A stretch of 64,000 bases of DNA. It comes from Halorussus litoreus (GTDB lineage Archaea > Halobacteriota > Halobacteria > Halobacteriales > Haladaptataceae). The translations under genes and the position numbers were made by a program. The stretch lies in the NCBI RefSeq assembly GCF_003382685.1, contig NZ_QLVG01000041.1, forward strand, positions 1-64,000, read 5' to 3'. Below the pieces are notes generated by a model that did not search any database, was not told the origin of the DNA, and was given only the letters and a program-made list of their open reading frames with translations. Each line of letters starts with the position of its first letter. Position 1 is the first letter of the stretch. Positions 33,320-45,790 of this stretch are shown here, piece by piece.

Positions 33320-33343
33320 ACGACCGTATGTAAGTGCAATCCA
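33320..33343 (-). other. 23S processing stem, 3' arm
   Basis: 24 bases perfectly complementary to 36355-36378, followed by a second short helix (tggatccg with cggatcca) across a small internal loop. This is the bulge-helix-bulge flanking 23S rRNA that EndA cuts. Confidence 0.8.
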
Positions 33344-33390
33344 GATAGCGCCTGGATCCGAATTACCGGATTCAGCGCGGATCCCATGCG

Positions 33391-36306
<2,916 letters not shown>

Positions 36307-36354
36307 GCTGTTGGAATCGCACTGTGACCCGGTAAATCGGATCCAGTGGACGCC

Positions 36355-36378
36355 TGGATTGCACTTACATACGGTCGT
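36355..36378 (-). other. 23S processing stem, 5' arm
   Basis: Perfect 24-base complement of 33320-33343, lying about 50 bp upstream of the 23S 5' end; forms the upper part of the 23S bulge-helix-bulge. Confidence 0.8.
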
Positions 36379-36521
36379 CATCGCCACGTCCCGGTGGTCG
36401 TCGGGAGCGTGCATCGAACCCTTCCCACCCGCGCTTTCACGGAGTGGTGCATCGGTCTTCCGGACCAGAACGTTTCGTCGCGACCCACTTAAGGGGCGCG
36501 GTTTCGTTCCGATCCGGGATA

Positions 36522-36593
36522 TGGACCCACTGGGATTTGAACCCAGGGCATCCTCCTTGCAAAGGAGGCACTCTACCACTGAGCTATGGGCCC
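36522..36593 (-). tRNA. tRNA-Ala (TGC) in the 16S-23S spacer
   Basis: 72-nt cloverleaf. The acceptor arm GGGCCCA pairs with TGGGTCC (one G-U), and the anticodon stem CCTCC/GGAGG around TTTGCAA gives TGC. It sits between 16S and 23S as in other euryarchaea. A GC hairpin (CCTCCCCG/CGGGGAGG) lies just upstream in the transcript, at about 36594-36612. Confidence 0.95.
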
Positions 36594-36619
36594 CCTCCCC
36601 GGACGGGGAGGTGTGAATC

Positions 36620-36637
36620 GTTAGCCCTGGCAGTTCG
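36620..36637 (-). other. 16S processing stem, 3' arm
   Basis: 18 bases perfectly complementary to 38327-38344. Beyond a 3-base bulge the pairing resumes (gtgcccgacc with ggtcgggtgt), giving a helix-bulge-helix of the type cut by the tRNA splicing endonuclease. Confidence 0.8.
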
Positions 36638-36743
36638 AAGGTGCCCGACCACCGAAGTGGTCGAGGTCGTCGAGGAACCCTCGTCGTCCGCCGCGAAGCG
36701 ACGGACAGGTGTGGGTCAGGCCGTCGGCCTGATCCCGTTCGTT

Positions 36744-38215
<1,472 letters not shown>

Positions 38216-38326
38216 GGTTGCCGAGCACAAGGCTCGGTGGGTTTCTGGCGGAGACACATGTATCGTGTCTATCTTCTAGGTCCGTCAGTTCGACGACCCC
38301 GAACCGCGTCGTTGGTCGGGTGTCAC

Positions 38327-38344
38327 CGAACTGCCAGGGCTAAC
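38327..38344 (-). other. 16S processing stem, 5' arm
   Basis: Perfect 18-base complement of 36620-36637, about 110 bp upstream of mature 16S. Together they enclose 16S rRNA in the primary transcript. Confidence 0.8.
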
Positions 38345-38528
38345 ATCAGATCCCATCGTTTACGGCGGACCGCAGGGGTGGAATCCTCATTTCCTTCGGA
38401 CCTGAACGTAGTCTTCGATGGGACTTAAACCCATCGAAGCCAGTTCGTGGCCCGAGATCGCGGGACGAGTTGAACGTCCCGCGAATCGCGTCGTGTCTTT
38501 CTTCGCTTTTGGTTCAACGCACCCGTAT

Positions 38529-38875
38529 TACTTAAGGGCGTCGAACCGCGCTCGTCCTTCGGTGGGAAGACCCCCGAAGGCTCGTCACATCCAATCCGAG
38601 TACCCTTGTACACTTAAGGGCGTCGGATTGGGCGTGTGGCGAACGTCCGAAATCGCAGGACGCCGCCGCCACCCAATCCGAACACCCCTACAGACTTAAG
38701 GGCATTGGATTGGTCGCGTCGTGAGCGCCCCACCGTTGGGGCGCCGTTCGCATTACCAACCGAATGCCCGTTCACACTTAAGGGCGTCGAATCGGAGGCG
38801 TGTTTGGCGTCCGAAACCGCAGGACGCCGTCGACATCCAATTCGAGTACCCCCATACGCTTAAGGGCGTCGGATC
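38529..38875 (-). promoter_or_regulatory. Five tandem rRNA promoters with exact 82-bp spacing
   Basis: The box cttaagggcgtcgaa or near variants starts at 38531, 38613, 38695, 38777 and 38859, each exactly 82 bases apart. Read on the minus strand it is TTCGACGCCCTTAAG, the core promoter known from haloarchaeal rRNA operons. The 38695 copy has gcattgga instead of gcgtcgga. A sixth, weaker element (atttaaacgcgtcgga, about 38989-39003) lies 130 bp further upstream, out of phase. Strong multi-start rRNA transcription is expected. Confidence 0.8.
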
Positions 38876-39268
38876 GATGCTCACTCGGGCGGTGGCAGAG
38901 ACGTCCGAAGCGGACGCCGATTCTCGCCACCGCCAAGAGGCCCGAACCGCCGGACCTCCGTTGCACTCATTCGAAGTAGCGGGGTTATATTTAAACGCGT
39001 CGGACCGAACCGTCTTCGGGGTGCGATGACGTGCCATTCACGTCCGGCGATTCCAGCCCTACGAGTGGAAGCTTACGAACAGTGGATGTCGCTCGAAGTC
39101 TCGAATGTCGCACGGGAGGAGAACGAGCCGGTCATCCTGCGCGTCGTGCGCGTGGTCGCGGCGCGTGTTGCCCGCGCACGTAGTTCATCGCGACGCAACT
39201 CAATAATCGCTTCCGTTCGGAGTCACCGCGAGGACGACGAAAACGTGTGAGAGGTGGTCTCCGCCCGC

Positions 39269-39592
39269 CTACTCATCGAGGTGTTCGATGCCCTGCTTGG
39301 AGACGTTGGCCTCCGTTATCTCGTCGGGCATCCAGTCGGGCTTGTCGTCGGGCGCTTGCTCGTGCCACGCCCAGCCCTCGTAGATGTGGACCTTGTCGGT
39401 GCCTTTCTCGCGGAGCTTGATCTCCGTCGGATCGGCAGCGTCCTCGGACGACGCCGGATCGAGTCGTCGGGCCGCTTTGAGTGCAGCCTGTCGGGGAGTG
39501 TTGCCTGAGAAGACACTACTCTCGTCACCGCTCGATTCTCGAAGCGCGAAGTTCCGCTTACCGTCCTCACGTACCATGATTTTCTCCTCCAT
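39269..39592 (-). CDS. Chromosomal protein MC1
   Basis: 107-aa non-histone DNA-binding protein of the MC1 family, which bends DNA and helps compact the nucleoid in methanogens and haloarchaea. The core is clear: NFALRESSGDESSVFSGNTP, PRQAALKAARRLDP, IKLREKGTDKVHIYEGWAW and KPDWMPDEITEANVSKQ follow the MC1 order. An N-terminal MEEKIMVRED arm and the acidic insert SSEDAADP are halophile additions. It has its own strong TATA box (see 39613-39626) and lies near the rRNA operon and origin. Confidence 0.93.
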   Translation of the reverse strand: MEEKIMVREDGKRNFALRESSGDESSVFSGNTPRQAALKAARRLDPASSEDAADPTEIKLREKGTDKVHIYEGWAWHEQAPDDKPDWMPDEITEANVSKQGIEHLDE

Positions 39593-39612
39593 GCCAACCC
39601 AGCACAGGCCCC

Positions 39613-39626
39613 ATTATAAATATATC
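39613..39626 (-). promoter_or_regulatory. TATA box of the MC1 gene
   Basis: attataaatatatc on the plus strand, so the minus strand reads gatatatttataat. It is centred about 27 bp from the ATG at 39592, which predicts a leaderless mRNA. Confidence 0.6.
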
Positions 39627-39767
39627 GCCGAGATGAGCCGTTTTGGCCGGAAACCTTATGTATAGGACTCGTCGTCGGCCGGTTTTCTCGCCGAAACACG
39701 CAGTTTCTCGCCCGATTTCCCGGTGTTCGCGGATGGCGCGCGGATCGCGCCGACCGACCGGTAGAAA

Positions 39768-39779
39768 ACACTTAAGTAC
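39768..39779 (+). promoter_or_regulatory. TATA-like element before the AbrB-like gene and pyrD
   Basis: cacttaagtaca lies 34-45 bp upstream of the ATG at 39813, similar in form to the rRNA promoter core; a 10-base leader is implied. Confidence 0.4.
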
Positions 39780-39812
39780 AATCTGGGGCGAACGTACGCG
39801 CACGATACCGCG

Positions 39813-40010
39813 ATGGTACGGAAAAAGAAGCTCAGCCCCAGTGGCGCGAAAGGCGAGGACGGTGAGTACCACAACGTCCACATCAACCTGCACGAAGACG
39901 AACTCGCCGTCGCTGGCATGGACATTGGCGACGAGGTGTTCGTGCGCGTCAGGGAGGACAAGATCATCATCCAGAAGGCCGACAAGGACGAGGTCGAACA
40001 CGAGTTCTAG
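39813..40010 (+). CDS. Small AbrB/SpoVT-like protein
   Basis: 65-aa protein. The second half (about 28-58, LAVAGMDIGDEVFVRVREDK) has the swapped-hairpin AbrB pattern of antitoxins and small regulators: a GD turn followed by VxVRxxxDKIII. The basic N-terminus (MVRKKKLSP) could bind DNA. No toxin gene accompanies it; instead pyrD follows 35 bp downstream on the same strand, so they are probably one operon. It could be a regulator or a small nucleoid protein. The function is unproven. Confidence 0.7.
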   Translation: MVRKKKLSPSGAKGEDGEYHNVHINLHEDELAVAGMDIGDEVFVRVREDKIIIQKADKDEVEHEF

Positions 40011-40044
40011 AGAGGAGCTTCCTACCGAACGCGGTCGCCCACCG

Positions 40045-41133
40045 ATGAACGCATACGAGTTAGTCAGACCGCTGTTGTTCTCACTCCCGGCAGAGACAGC
40101 ACACGGCACGATCCACGCCGGAATGAAAGCTGCACAGGGCACTCCCATCGAAGACGCGCTGCGCGCGAGATACGAGGTCGACGACGACCGACTCGCAGTC
40201 GAGGCGTTCGGCCAGCGGTTCGCCAACCCCGTTGGCGTCGCCGCCGGCTTCGACAAGAACGCGGAGGTGCCCTCGCTGCTGGGGAGCCTCGGCTTCGGCC
40301 ACGTGGAAGTCGGCGGCGTCACGGCCGATCCCCAGTCCGGGAACGCTCGCCCGCGGATGTTCCGCCTGCGCGAGGACGAGGGCATCGTCAACCGCATGGG
40401 CTTGAACAACCACGGCGCGGACGCGGTCGGCGAGCGCCTCGCCGCGACGAACGCCGCCACAAACGACGCACCCGGCAACGCGACCGTCGACGTTCCCGTC
40501 GGGGTCAACCTCGCCAAGACCGAGCACGTCGGGGTCGAGGACGCGCCCGCGGACTACCGCGACACCTACGAGCAGGTGGCCGACGGCGGTGACTTCTTCG
40601 TGGTCAACGTCTCCTGCCCCAACTCCGAGGGGTTCCGCGACCTCCAGAACCGCGAGTCGATGGAGGCCATCCTCGGCGAACTGGTCGACGCGGGCGCGAG
40701 TCCCCTCCTCGTGAAGCTCTCGCCCGACCTCCCCGATCCCGCGGTCGAGGACGCGCTCGACATCGTGACCGAACTCGACCTCGACGGCGTCATCGCCACG
40801 AACACGACGACAGATCGGCCCGACTCGCTCCGGAGCTACAACCGCGCGGAGGAGGGCGGCCTCTCGGGCAAGCCAATCGAACCGCGCGCGACCGAGATGG
40901 TCCGATTCGTCGCCGAGCGCGTGGACGTGCCCGTGGTCGGCGTCGGCGGAGTGTTCACCGCCGAGGACGCCTACCGGAAACTACGCGCGGGCGCACGCGT
41001 TGTGCAACTATACACCGGGCTCGTCTACCGCGGCCCGGCCATCGCGCGCGACATCAACGAGGGGCTGTTGGAGCTTTTGGACCGGGACGGCTTCGACTCG
41101 GTAGAGGACGCGGTCGGCGCGGACCTGGAGTGA
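40045..41133 (+). CDS. pyrD: Dihydroorotate dehydrogenase (quinone)
   Basis: 362-aa class 2 enzyme that oxidises dihydroorotate to orotate in pyrimidine synthesis, passing electrons to quinone at the membrane. The N-terminal helices (about 1-45, LVRPLLFSLPAETAHGTIHAG) are the membrane-contact segment of class 2 proteins. The FMN barrel starts with FANPVGVAAGFDKNAE. VNVSCPNSEGFRDLQ holds the catalytic Ser loop and VVGVGGVFTAEDAYRKLRAGA the phosphate grip. Start at the ATG at 40045. Confidence 0.95.
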   Translation: MNAYELVRPLLFSLPAETAHGTIHAGMKAAQGTPIEDALRARYEVDDDRLAVEAFGQRFANPVGVAAGFDKNAEVPSLLGSLGFGHVEVGGVTADPQSGNARPRMFRLREDEGIVNRMGLNNHGADAVGERLAATNAATNDAPGNATVDVPVGVNLAKTEHVGVEDAPADYRDTYEQVADGGDFFVVNVSCPNSEGFRDLQNRESMEAILGELVDAGASPLLVKLSPDLPDPAVEDALDIVTELDLDGVIATNTTTDRPDSLRSYNRAEEGGLSGKPIEPRATEMVRFVAERVDVPVVGVGGVFTAEDAYRKLRAGARVVQLYTGLVYRGPAIARDINEGLLELLDRDGFDSVEDAVGADLE

Positions 41134-41145
41134 TGATGAACGACG

Positions 41146-41251
41146 TGAGCGAGGAGGCGTTGGGGAGGTCTGCGGCCCGCGGTCGCGGTGCCGTGCGGAG
41201 CGGCGCTGTGCGATTGCGGTTACGCCGAGGCGCAAGCAGTAGCTAGCTTCG
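41146..41251 (+). repeat. Dispersed intergenic repeat, copy E
   Basis: Contains gtgagcgaggaggcg-ttggggagg (41146-41168), gcggtcgcggtgccgtgcgg, gattgcggttacgccgagg and cgcaagcagtagctagctt. It lies directly after pyrD, in the same orientation as copy A, and lacks the long hairpin insert. The distal gctagctt end is intact. Confidence 0.65.
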
Positions 41252-41319
41252 TGGTTCTGTCCGCTTTTCTGAAAGTATCTGGCCTACCTACTGCCGAGAC
41301 AGAGGAACACCACAACCGA

Positions 41320-41356
41320 ACCGTACCACACCGCAATCGCACCGTACCACACCGCA
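41320..41356. repeat. Short direct repeat, 21-bp period
   Basis: accgtaccacaccgca occurs at 41320-41335 and again at 41341-41356, separated by atcgc. It sits between repeat copy E and the end of pheT in otherwise gene-free sequence. Confidence 0.6.
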
Positions 41357-41427
41357 TTCACACAGCAATGCAACTGCCCAGCGAAGATTCGAGAGAAAAC
41401 AGCCAAAATCAGCAGAGTCCTAACTCG

Positions 41428-43155
41428 TCACTCCAGCGCGTCCAGTCGGAACTCGAACGCCGCCACGGGGAGTTCCAGATCGTGCTCGACCAGCACCTCG
41501 GGATGCACCTCGCCGATAACACCAGCCCTCTCACCGTCCAGTACCACCTCAGCCGCGCGCCCGTCGATGAACGTCGGGTGGTCGGTCGCCGGGGTTTCGA
41601 GATCTTTGTCGAAGTTGCGCGCGACCGCCTGTAGCCGACCCTTCGCGTCCTCGTAGGAGGCGTCGTGGCGCGCGAGCACGCCCGCGACCGTCCGGCGCTC
41701 GGCGACGCCGGTGTCCTCGCTCCCGTCGACCCGCGCGGCGAGGCCGATCTCCGCGAGGTCCTGCGGGTACGCCCGGTGGGTGTTGTTCTCCAGCACCATC
41801 AGCAGCGACGGGAGCGCCCACGTCCGAAGCATCGTGTAGTCCTCGCTGTACGGTTCGAGGATGGTCGCGGGCTCGTCGGCACCGAGCACGTCACCCTCCG
41901 GCGTAATTCGAAGCCTGTCGAAGTTCTCTTCCTCGCTGATCATGTGGAAGTTGAGCAGGTCCTCGAAGCCCAGCCCGACCAGCACGTTCCGCGTCGCGTC
42001 CTCTAACTTCGACCGGTCGTGACGACCGCCGACCGTCCCCACGTCGGGGTAGCGCGGTTCGAGTTCGTTGAAGCCGTACGCCCGGCCCACGTCGTCGACC
42101 ACGTCGAGCGGGTGGAGCACGTCCACGCGGTAGGGCGGAATCTCGACCTCGTAGGCCAGTTCGTCGTCACCCACTTCCGTCGTCTCGGCGTCGACACCCG
42201 ACCGCTCCAGCAGGTCGAGCACGCGCTCGGCGCTCAGGTCGACCCCGAGCATGCTCTCGACGCGCTCGTGGGTCACCGTCTTCTCCGTGACCTCGAAGTC
42301 GGGTCGCCGAAGCGTCCGGTCCGGATACTCGACCTCGATGCGCTCGACCTGCGCGCCGCGGGCGTCGAGCGCGTAACAGACCACGTTGCACATCCGGTCG
42401 ATGGTCCACTGGTCGGTGCCCGTCATCTCGACGAACAGGTCCCGCGAGTCGGTCGAGACCTCGGTTCGGCGGCCGTTGATGACCGGCGGGAACGAGAACA
42501 GCCCGATGTCGTCGTAGATGGCGGGGTAGCGCTCGTACTCCGCGACGAGGTCGGCGTACGTCTCGCCGGTCGGGTGCGCCCGCAGGACCTCCGTGGGCGT
42601 CATCTCGGCGTCCGAGTCCAGCGGGACGAACCGGTCGCCAGCGGGCTCGATGCCCCGGTAGGTGATGGTATTTCTGGGACCGGCCTGTCCCTCCGATGTG
42701 GCCGTGCGGCCCTTCAACATCGTCAGATCGTGGATGCCGATAGCACCCTTCGCGCGCTTGCGGCCCATCGTCGCGTGGAGCTTCTCCTGGAGCTGGATGA
42801 GCGAGTCGAGCGCGTCGTCGTCGAGGTCCACGTCCCGAATCACCGCGCCGGTGACGTACGGGCGCTCGTCGGGCACCGACTCGTCGACCTCGATGGTCCA
42901 CTCGGGGTCGTTGGTCGAGGGGACGTAGATGCCGCGGTCGTCGCCGTACTGGTAGCGCAGCGAGCGCGCGACGCCCTCGACCGAGAGCCGGTCGAGCCGG
43001 TCGGGCGCGAACTCCAACTGGAGGTCGCCCTCCTCGGTCCGGCCCTCGAACTCGAGGCCGAGCGCGAACAGGTCGTCGATGAGTTCGTCGTCCGATTTCT
43101 CCTCGTGGCCGGTCAGGTCCCGGAGTTCGTCCGGGTTCACGTCGACGACTGGCAT
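41428..43155 (-). CDS. pheT: Phenylalanine--tRNA ligase, beta subunit
   Basis: 575-aa subunit of the alpha2-beta2 PheRS. I chose the ATG at 43155 (MPVVDVNPDELRDLTG), which overlaps the pheS stop by one base. The archaeal/eukaryotic type lacks the bacterial N-terminal tRNA-binding EMAP domain. B3/4 editing-domain motifs lie in the first half (GIHDLTMLKGRTAT, YRGIEP), the B5 domain at about 270-345, and a degenerate synthetase-like core from about 360. Transcribed after pheS; the two are translationally coupled. Confidence 0.95.
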   Translation of the reverse strand: MPVVDVNPDELRDLTGHEEKSDDELIDDLFALGLEFEGRTEEGDLQLEFAPDRLDRLSVEGVARSLRYQYGDDRGIYVPSTNDPEWTIEVDESVPDERPYVTGAVIRDVDLDDDALDSLIQLQEKLHATMGRKRAKGAIGIHDLTMLKGRTATSEGQAGPRNTITYRGIEPAGDRFVPLDSDAEMTPTEVLRAHPTGETYADLVAEYERYPAIYDDIGLFSFPPVINGRRTEVSTDSRDLFVEMTGTDQWTIDRMCNVVCYALDARGAQVERIEVEYPDRTLRRPDFEVTEKTVTHERVESMLGVDLSAERVLDLLERSGVDAETTEVGDDELAYEVEIPPYRVDVLHPLDVVDDVGRAYGFNELEPRYPDVGTVGGRHDRSKLEDATRNVLVGLGFEDLLNFHMISEEENFDRLRITPEGDVLGADEPATILEPYSEDYTMLRTWALPSLLMVLENNTHRAYPQDLAEIGLAARVDGSEDTGVAERRTVAGVLARHDASYEDAKGRLQAVARNFDKDLETPATDHPTFIDGRAAEVVLDGERAGVIGEVHPEVLVEHDLELPVAAFEFRLDALE

Positions 43156-44762
43156 CAGTGTAGCACCTCCGTCTCCCGCAGCAGTTCGAGGTCGGCGAGC
43201 GTCCCGTGGACGTCGCGGATGTCTTCGAAGCCGTACATCAGCATGAGCAGGCGCTCCAGTGCGAGCCCCCACGCCATCACGTCGCAGTCGACCCCGAGGG
43301 GTTCGAGCACCTCCTCGCGGAACATGCCCGAGTTCCCGATCTCGACCATCTCGCCCGTGGTCGGGTGGGTGCCGAACAGCTCGAAGCTCGGCTCCGTGTA
43401 CGGGTTGTAGTGGGGCTTGAACTCGATGTCGGTGATGCCGAACTGGGCGTAGAACTCCTCGAAGGTGCCCATCAGGTCACGGACCGACAGGTCCTCGGCC
43501 ATCACCCAGCCCTCGATCTGGAAGAACTCCAGCAGGTGGGTCGGGTCGAGCGTGTCGTTGCGGTACACCTTCTCGACGCTGAAGAACCGCTGAGGCGGCT
43601 CTAGCTCGCCGACCTCGTGACCCGAGAGGTACCGCATCGACAGCGAGGTGGTGTGGCCCCGGAGGTCGATGCCCCGCGCGACCTCCTCGGTCCACGGCGA
43701 GTGGTAGCCGTCACCGTCCTCGCCGACGCCGTTCAGGTGGGCGTCCTTCACGCGCTCGACCAACTTCTCGGGGAAGTCGGCGGCCTCCTCTGCCATCGAC
43801 CGGGGGTTCTCTAGCGCGAACTGGTCCCAGTGGGTCCGCGCGGGGTGGTCCTGCGGCATGAACAGGCAGTCGTTGATCCAGAACTCGGCGTCGGCGTGCG
43901 GGCCCTCCATCTCCTCGAAGCCCATGCCGACGAGGGTGTCCTTCACGCGGTTCGCGGTCTGTCGCAGGATGTGGGTCTTCCCGCCGTCGACGCGCTCTGC
44001 GTCGGCCTCGACGTTGTACTCGGCGAACTCCACCTCCTCCCACGCGCCGGTAGTCAGCATCTCTGGCGTGAGCTGACCCACGGTTGCGGCCGCCTCGACG
44101 CCCTCCATCAGCGCGGTCACGCCCTCGTCGGTGAGCGTCACCGAGCGGACGGTGGACTCGCTGCGCTCGACGAGGCCCCGGCTCTCCAGCTGGTCGAGGG
44201 TGTCCTCGTCCGCGACGGACGCTGTGTCGTCCGCGATGGATGCTGGCGAGTCGGCGGACGCCGCGGCGTCCGCCGACTCGTCAGCGGAATCGCCCGACTC
44301 GCCACCGTCCGCGGCCGAGAGGGAACCGAGCGCCGCAGCCTCGGCGTCGCTGTCGGGGTCGGCGTCCGGGGTGGCGGTGATCTCACCGCTCTCGATGGTG
44401 CCGTACCCTTTCCTCGCGTAGTTCGACAGCGCGATGTCGACCGCCGGCCCCTCCAGCCCGGACCGGCCGATGATCTGTCCCATCTGGGCCGGGGTCTCGT
44501 CTGCTCCGGCGTCGAGTGCGGCCCGATAGAGCCGGACCTCGGGCAGCTCCTCGCCGGCGTACTCCCGGCCTTCTTCCGTCAATTCGACCGTCTCCTCGGC
44601 CGACTCGGCAACGTCGAGGAGGCCCTTCGACTCCAACTCGAAGGCCGCGCCGGTCACCGTCTCGGGTTTCAGATCGGCCTCCTCGGCCAGTCGTTCGATG
44701 GTCTGTGCCTCGTTCGCGCTCGCGGCCTGCAGGACCGCGACCTGTGATTCGGGTAGTCTCAT
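43155..44762 (-). CDS. pheS: Phenylalanine--tRNA ligase, alpha subunit
   Basis: 535-aa catalytic subunit that charges tRNA-Phe. Start at the ATG at 44762 (MRLPESQVAVLQAA). Winged-helix domains fill the first 230 residues, with PETVTGAAFELESKGLLDV and a second repeat. They are interrupted by a Ser/Ala/Asp-rich linker (about 135-180) whose DNA includes a 34-bp palindrome. The class II core shows motif 2 near FFSVEKVYRNDTLDPTH and motif 3 GVDCDVMAWGLALERL. The rear end overlaps pheT by one base. Confidence 0.95.
   Translation of the reverse strand: MRLPESQVAVLQAASANEAQTIERLAEEADLKPETVTGAAFELESKGLLDVAESAEETVELTEEGREYAGEELPEVRLYRAALDAGADETPAQMGQIIGRSGLEGPAVDIALSNYARKGYGTIESGEITATPDADPDSDAEAAALGSLSAADGGESGDSADESADAAASADSPASIADDTASVADEDTLDQLESRGLVERSESTVRSVTLTDEGVTALMEGVEAAATVGQLTPEMLTTGAWEEVEFAEYNVEADAERVDGGKTHILRQTANRVKDTLVGMGFEEMEGPHADAEFWINDCLFMPQDHPARTHWDQFALENPRSMAEEAADFPEKLVERVKDAHLNGVGEDGDGYHSPWTEEVARGIDLRGHTTSLSMRYLSGHEVGELEPPQRFFSVEKVYRNDTLDPTHLLEFFQIEGWVMAEDLSVRDLMGTFEEFYAQFGITDIEFKPHYNPYTEPSFELFGTHPTTGEMVEIGNSGMFREEVLEPLGVDCDVMAWGLALERLLMLMYGFEDIRDVHGTLADLELLRETEVLH
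44247..44280. repeat. 34-bp perfect palindrome inside pheS
   Basis: 17-bp arms with no loop, centred between 44263 and 44264. It lies wholly within codons for the acidic Ala/Ser linker between winged-helix repeats, in frame and without a stop. Confidence 0.85.
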
Positions 44763-44825
44763 GTACGTCGGATGCTCGTTGTTCGTTACGTCCCCGTGCG
44801 CCCGTTTATCGTTTCTGAAGCGCGG

Positions 44826-44857
44826 CCGGCGGATCTGCCGAACTCGGCAGATCCGCC
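44826..44857. repeat. Palindrome upstream of pheS
   Basis: 15-bp perfect arms (44826-44840, 44843-44857) with a 2-base loop, 64-95 bp upstream of the pheS start and divergent from the gene at 45157. The 390-bp region between these genes holds nothing else clearly identifiable, apart from a 30-codon minus frame ending at 44935 that I do not call. Confidence 0.75.
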
Positions 44858-45156
44858 GTCGAATCGCTAATCGGCGACCGCGCGCGAGCGATTTCGTCCC
44901 GGTCGAAGCCGTCGCCCGGGAGTCCGCCGCCCGGTCAGGACGCGAAGAAGAAGCCGAACCCCGCCGCGGTCGAGTCGCGTGGCTGACGGGCGCTACCACC
45001 GGACCGAGGTTCGGATGGCATACTCATCAGTTGTGTGTCACCGATGAAAAACGTTTCGGGCCCACAACATTCAACCAAGCCTCGACTATTTTTATTGGTT
45101 ATAATCCCATAACGAAAGATATATACGGAGTTCTGGGTGTAGTTAGAACCGATATC

Positions 45157-45528
45157 ATGAAGCAAATCAGCGGAGCCGAATCCGAGAACTGGACGATGAA
45201 GGTCGAGAACAACTTCACGCTCATCGAGTACCACGGCGACATCACTCCCGAGGAGGGAAAGGCCATCGTCGAGAACTGGACGCCGCTCATCTCCGACAAC
45301 GAGGTCGACACCCACGTCCTCCACCTCGACGCCGACGACCACTTCGACAACGACACGTTCGACACCGTCAGCGAGGCGGGCGCGCTCGGACTCGACCACG
45401 GCGTCGACCGGTGGGCCATCGTCGCGCGGAAGACCAAGTCGATGGCCATCAGCAGCAAGCTCCCCGACGACATCGAGACCTACGAGTCCGAGGACCTCGG
45501 CGAAGCGCTGGAGTGGGCGCGCAACTGA
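45157..45528 (+). CDS. Conserved haloarchaeal alpha/beta protein, STAS-like
   Basis: 123 aa from the ATG at 45157; upstream in-frame codons lack support. The pattern of short beta strands and helices (FTLIEYHGDITPEEGKAIVE, THVLHLDADDHFDNDTFD, VDRWAIVARKTKS) recalls the STAS/SpoIIAA-like fold, in which a fixed Ser is phosphorylated; no clear Ser motif is seen here. It has a TATA-like element (gatatatacgg, 45118-45128) about 30-40 bp upstream. Function unknown; a signalling or carrier role is a guess. Confidence 0.55.
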   Translation: MKQISGAESENWTMKVENNFTLIEYHGDITPEEGKAIVENWTPLISDNEVDTHVLHLDADDHFDNDTFDTVSEAGALGLDHGVDRWAIVARKTKSMAISSKLPDDIETYESEDLGEALEWARN

Positions 45529-45657
45529 ACCGGCCTCCCGAAAGTCCATTCTATTGACGAACTCATTCGTCTACTCCGCCACAGCAGCGCGCCGGAGATG
45601 CGCCCAAGAGTAGTTGTACCGCGAGCGAGGAGCGATAGCGACGAGCGAGCGGCCCAA

Positions 45658-45724
45658 GTCACCCTCTCAGACGCATCGACCGAGATAGCTGCGCCGCCTC
45701 GGTCGATGCGTCTGAGAGGGTGAC
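45658..45724. repeat. 27-bp perfect inverted repeat, 13-base loop
   Basis: Arms at 45658-45684 and 45698-45724 match without a mismatch. It lies between two convergent genes (hypothetical, plus; lysC, minus) and so could terminate transcription from both sides. It is unusually long for an archaeal terminator and lacks a U-rich tail. It may be related to the other palindromes in this window. Confidence 0.85.
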
Positions 45725-45790
45725 GCCGTAGTTTTGGTCGAGCTTTTGTAAGGGAGCGCGTTCATGCGCGGACCGCAACAAAAGTTCGTG

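Noticed and set aside
44935-45027. 30-codon minus-strand frame ending in GFGFFFAS
   Set aside because: No promoter or family support; could be real but cannot be argued from the sequence.
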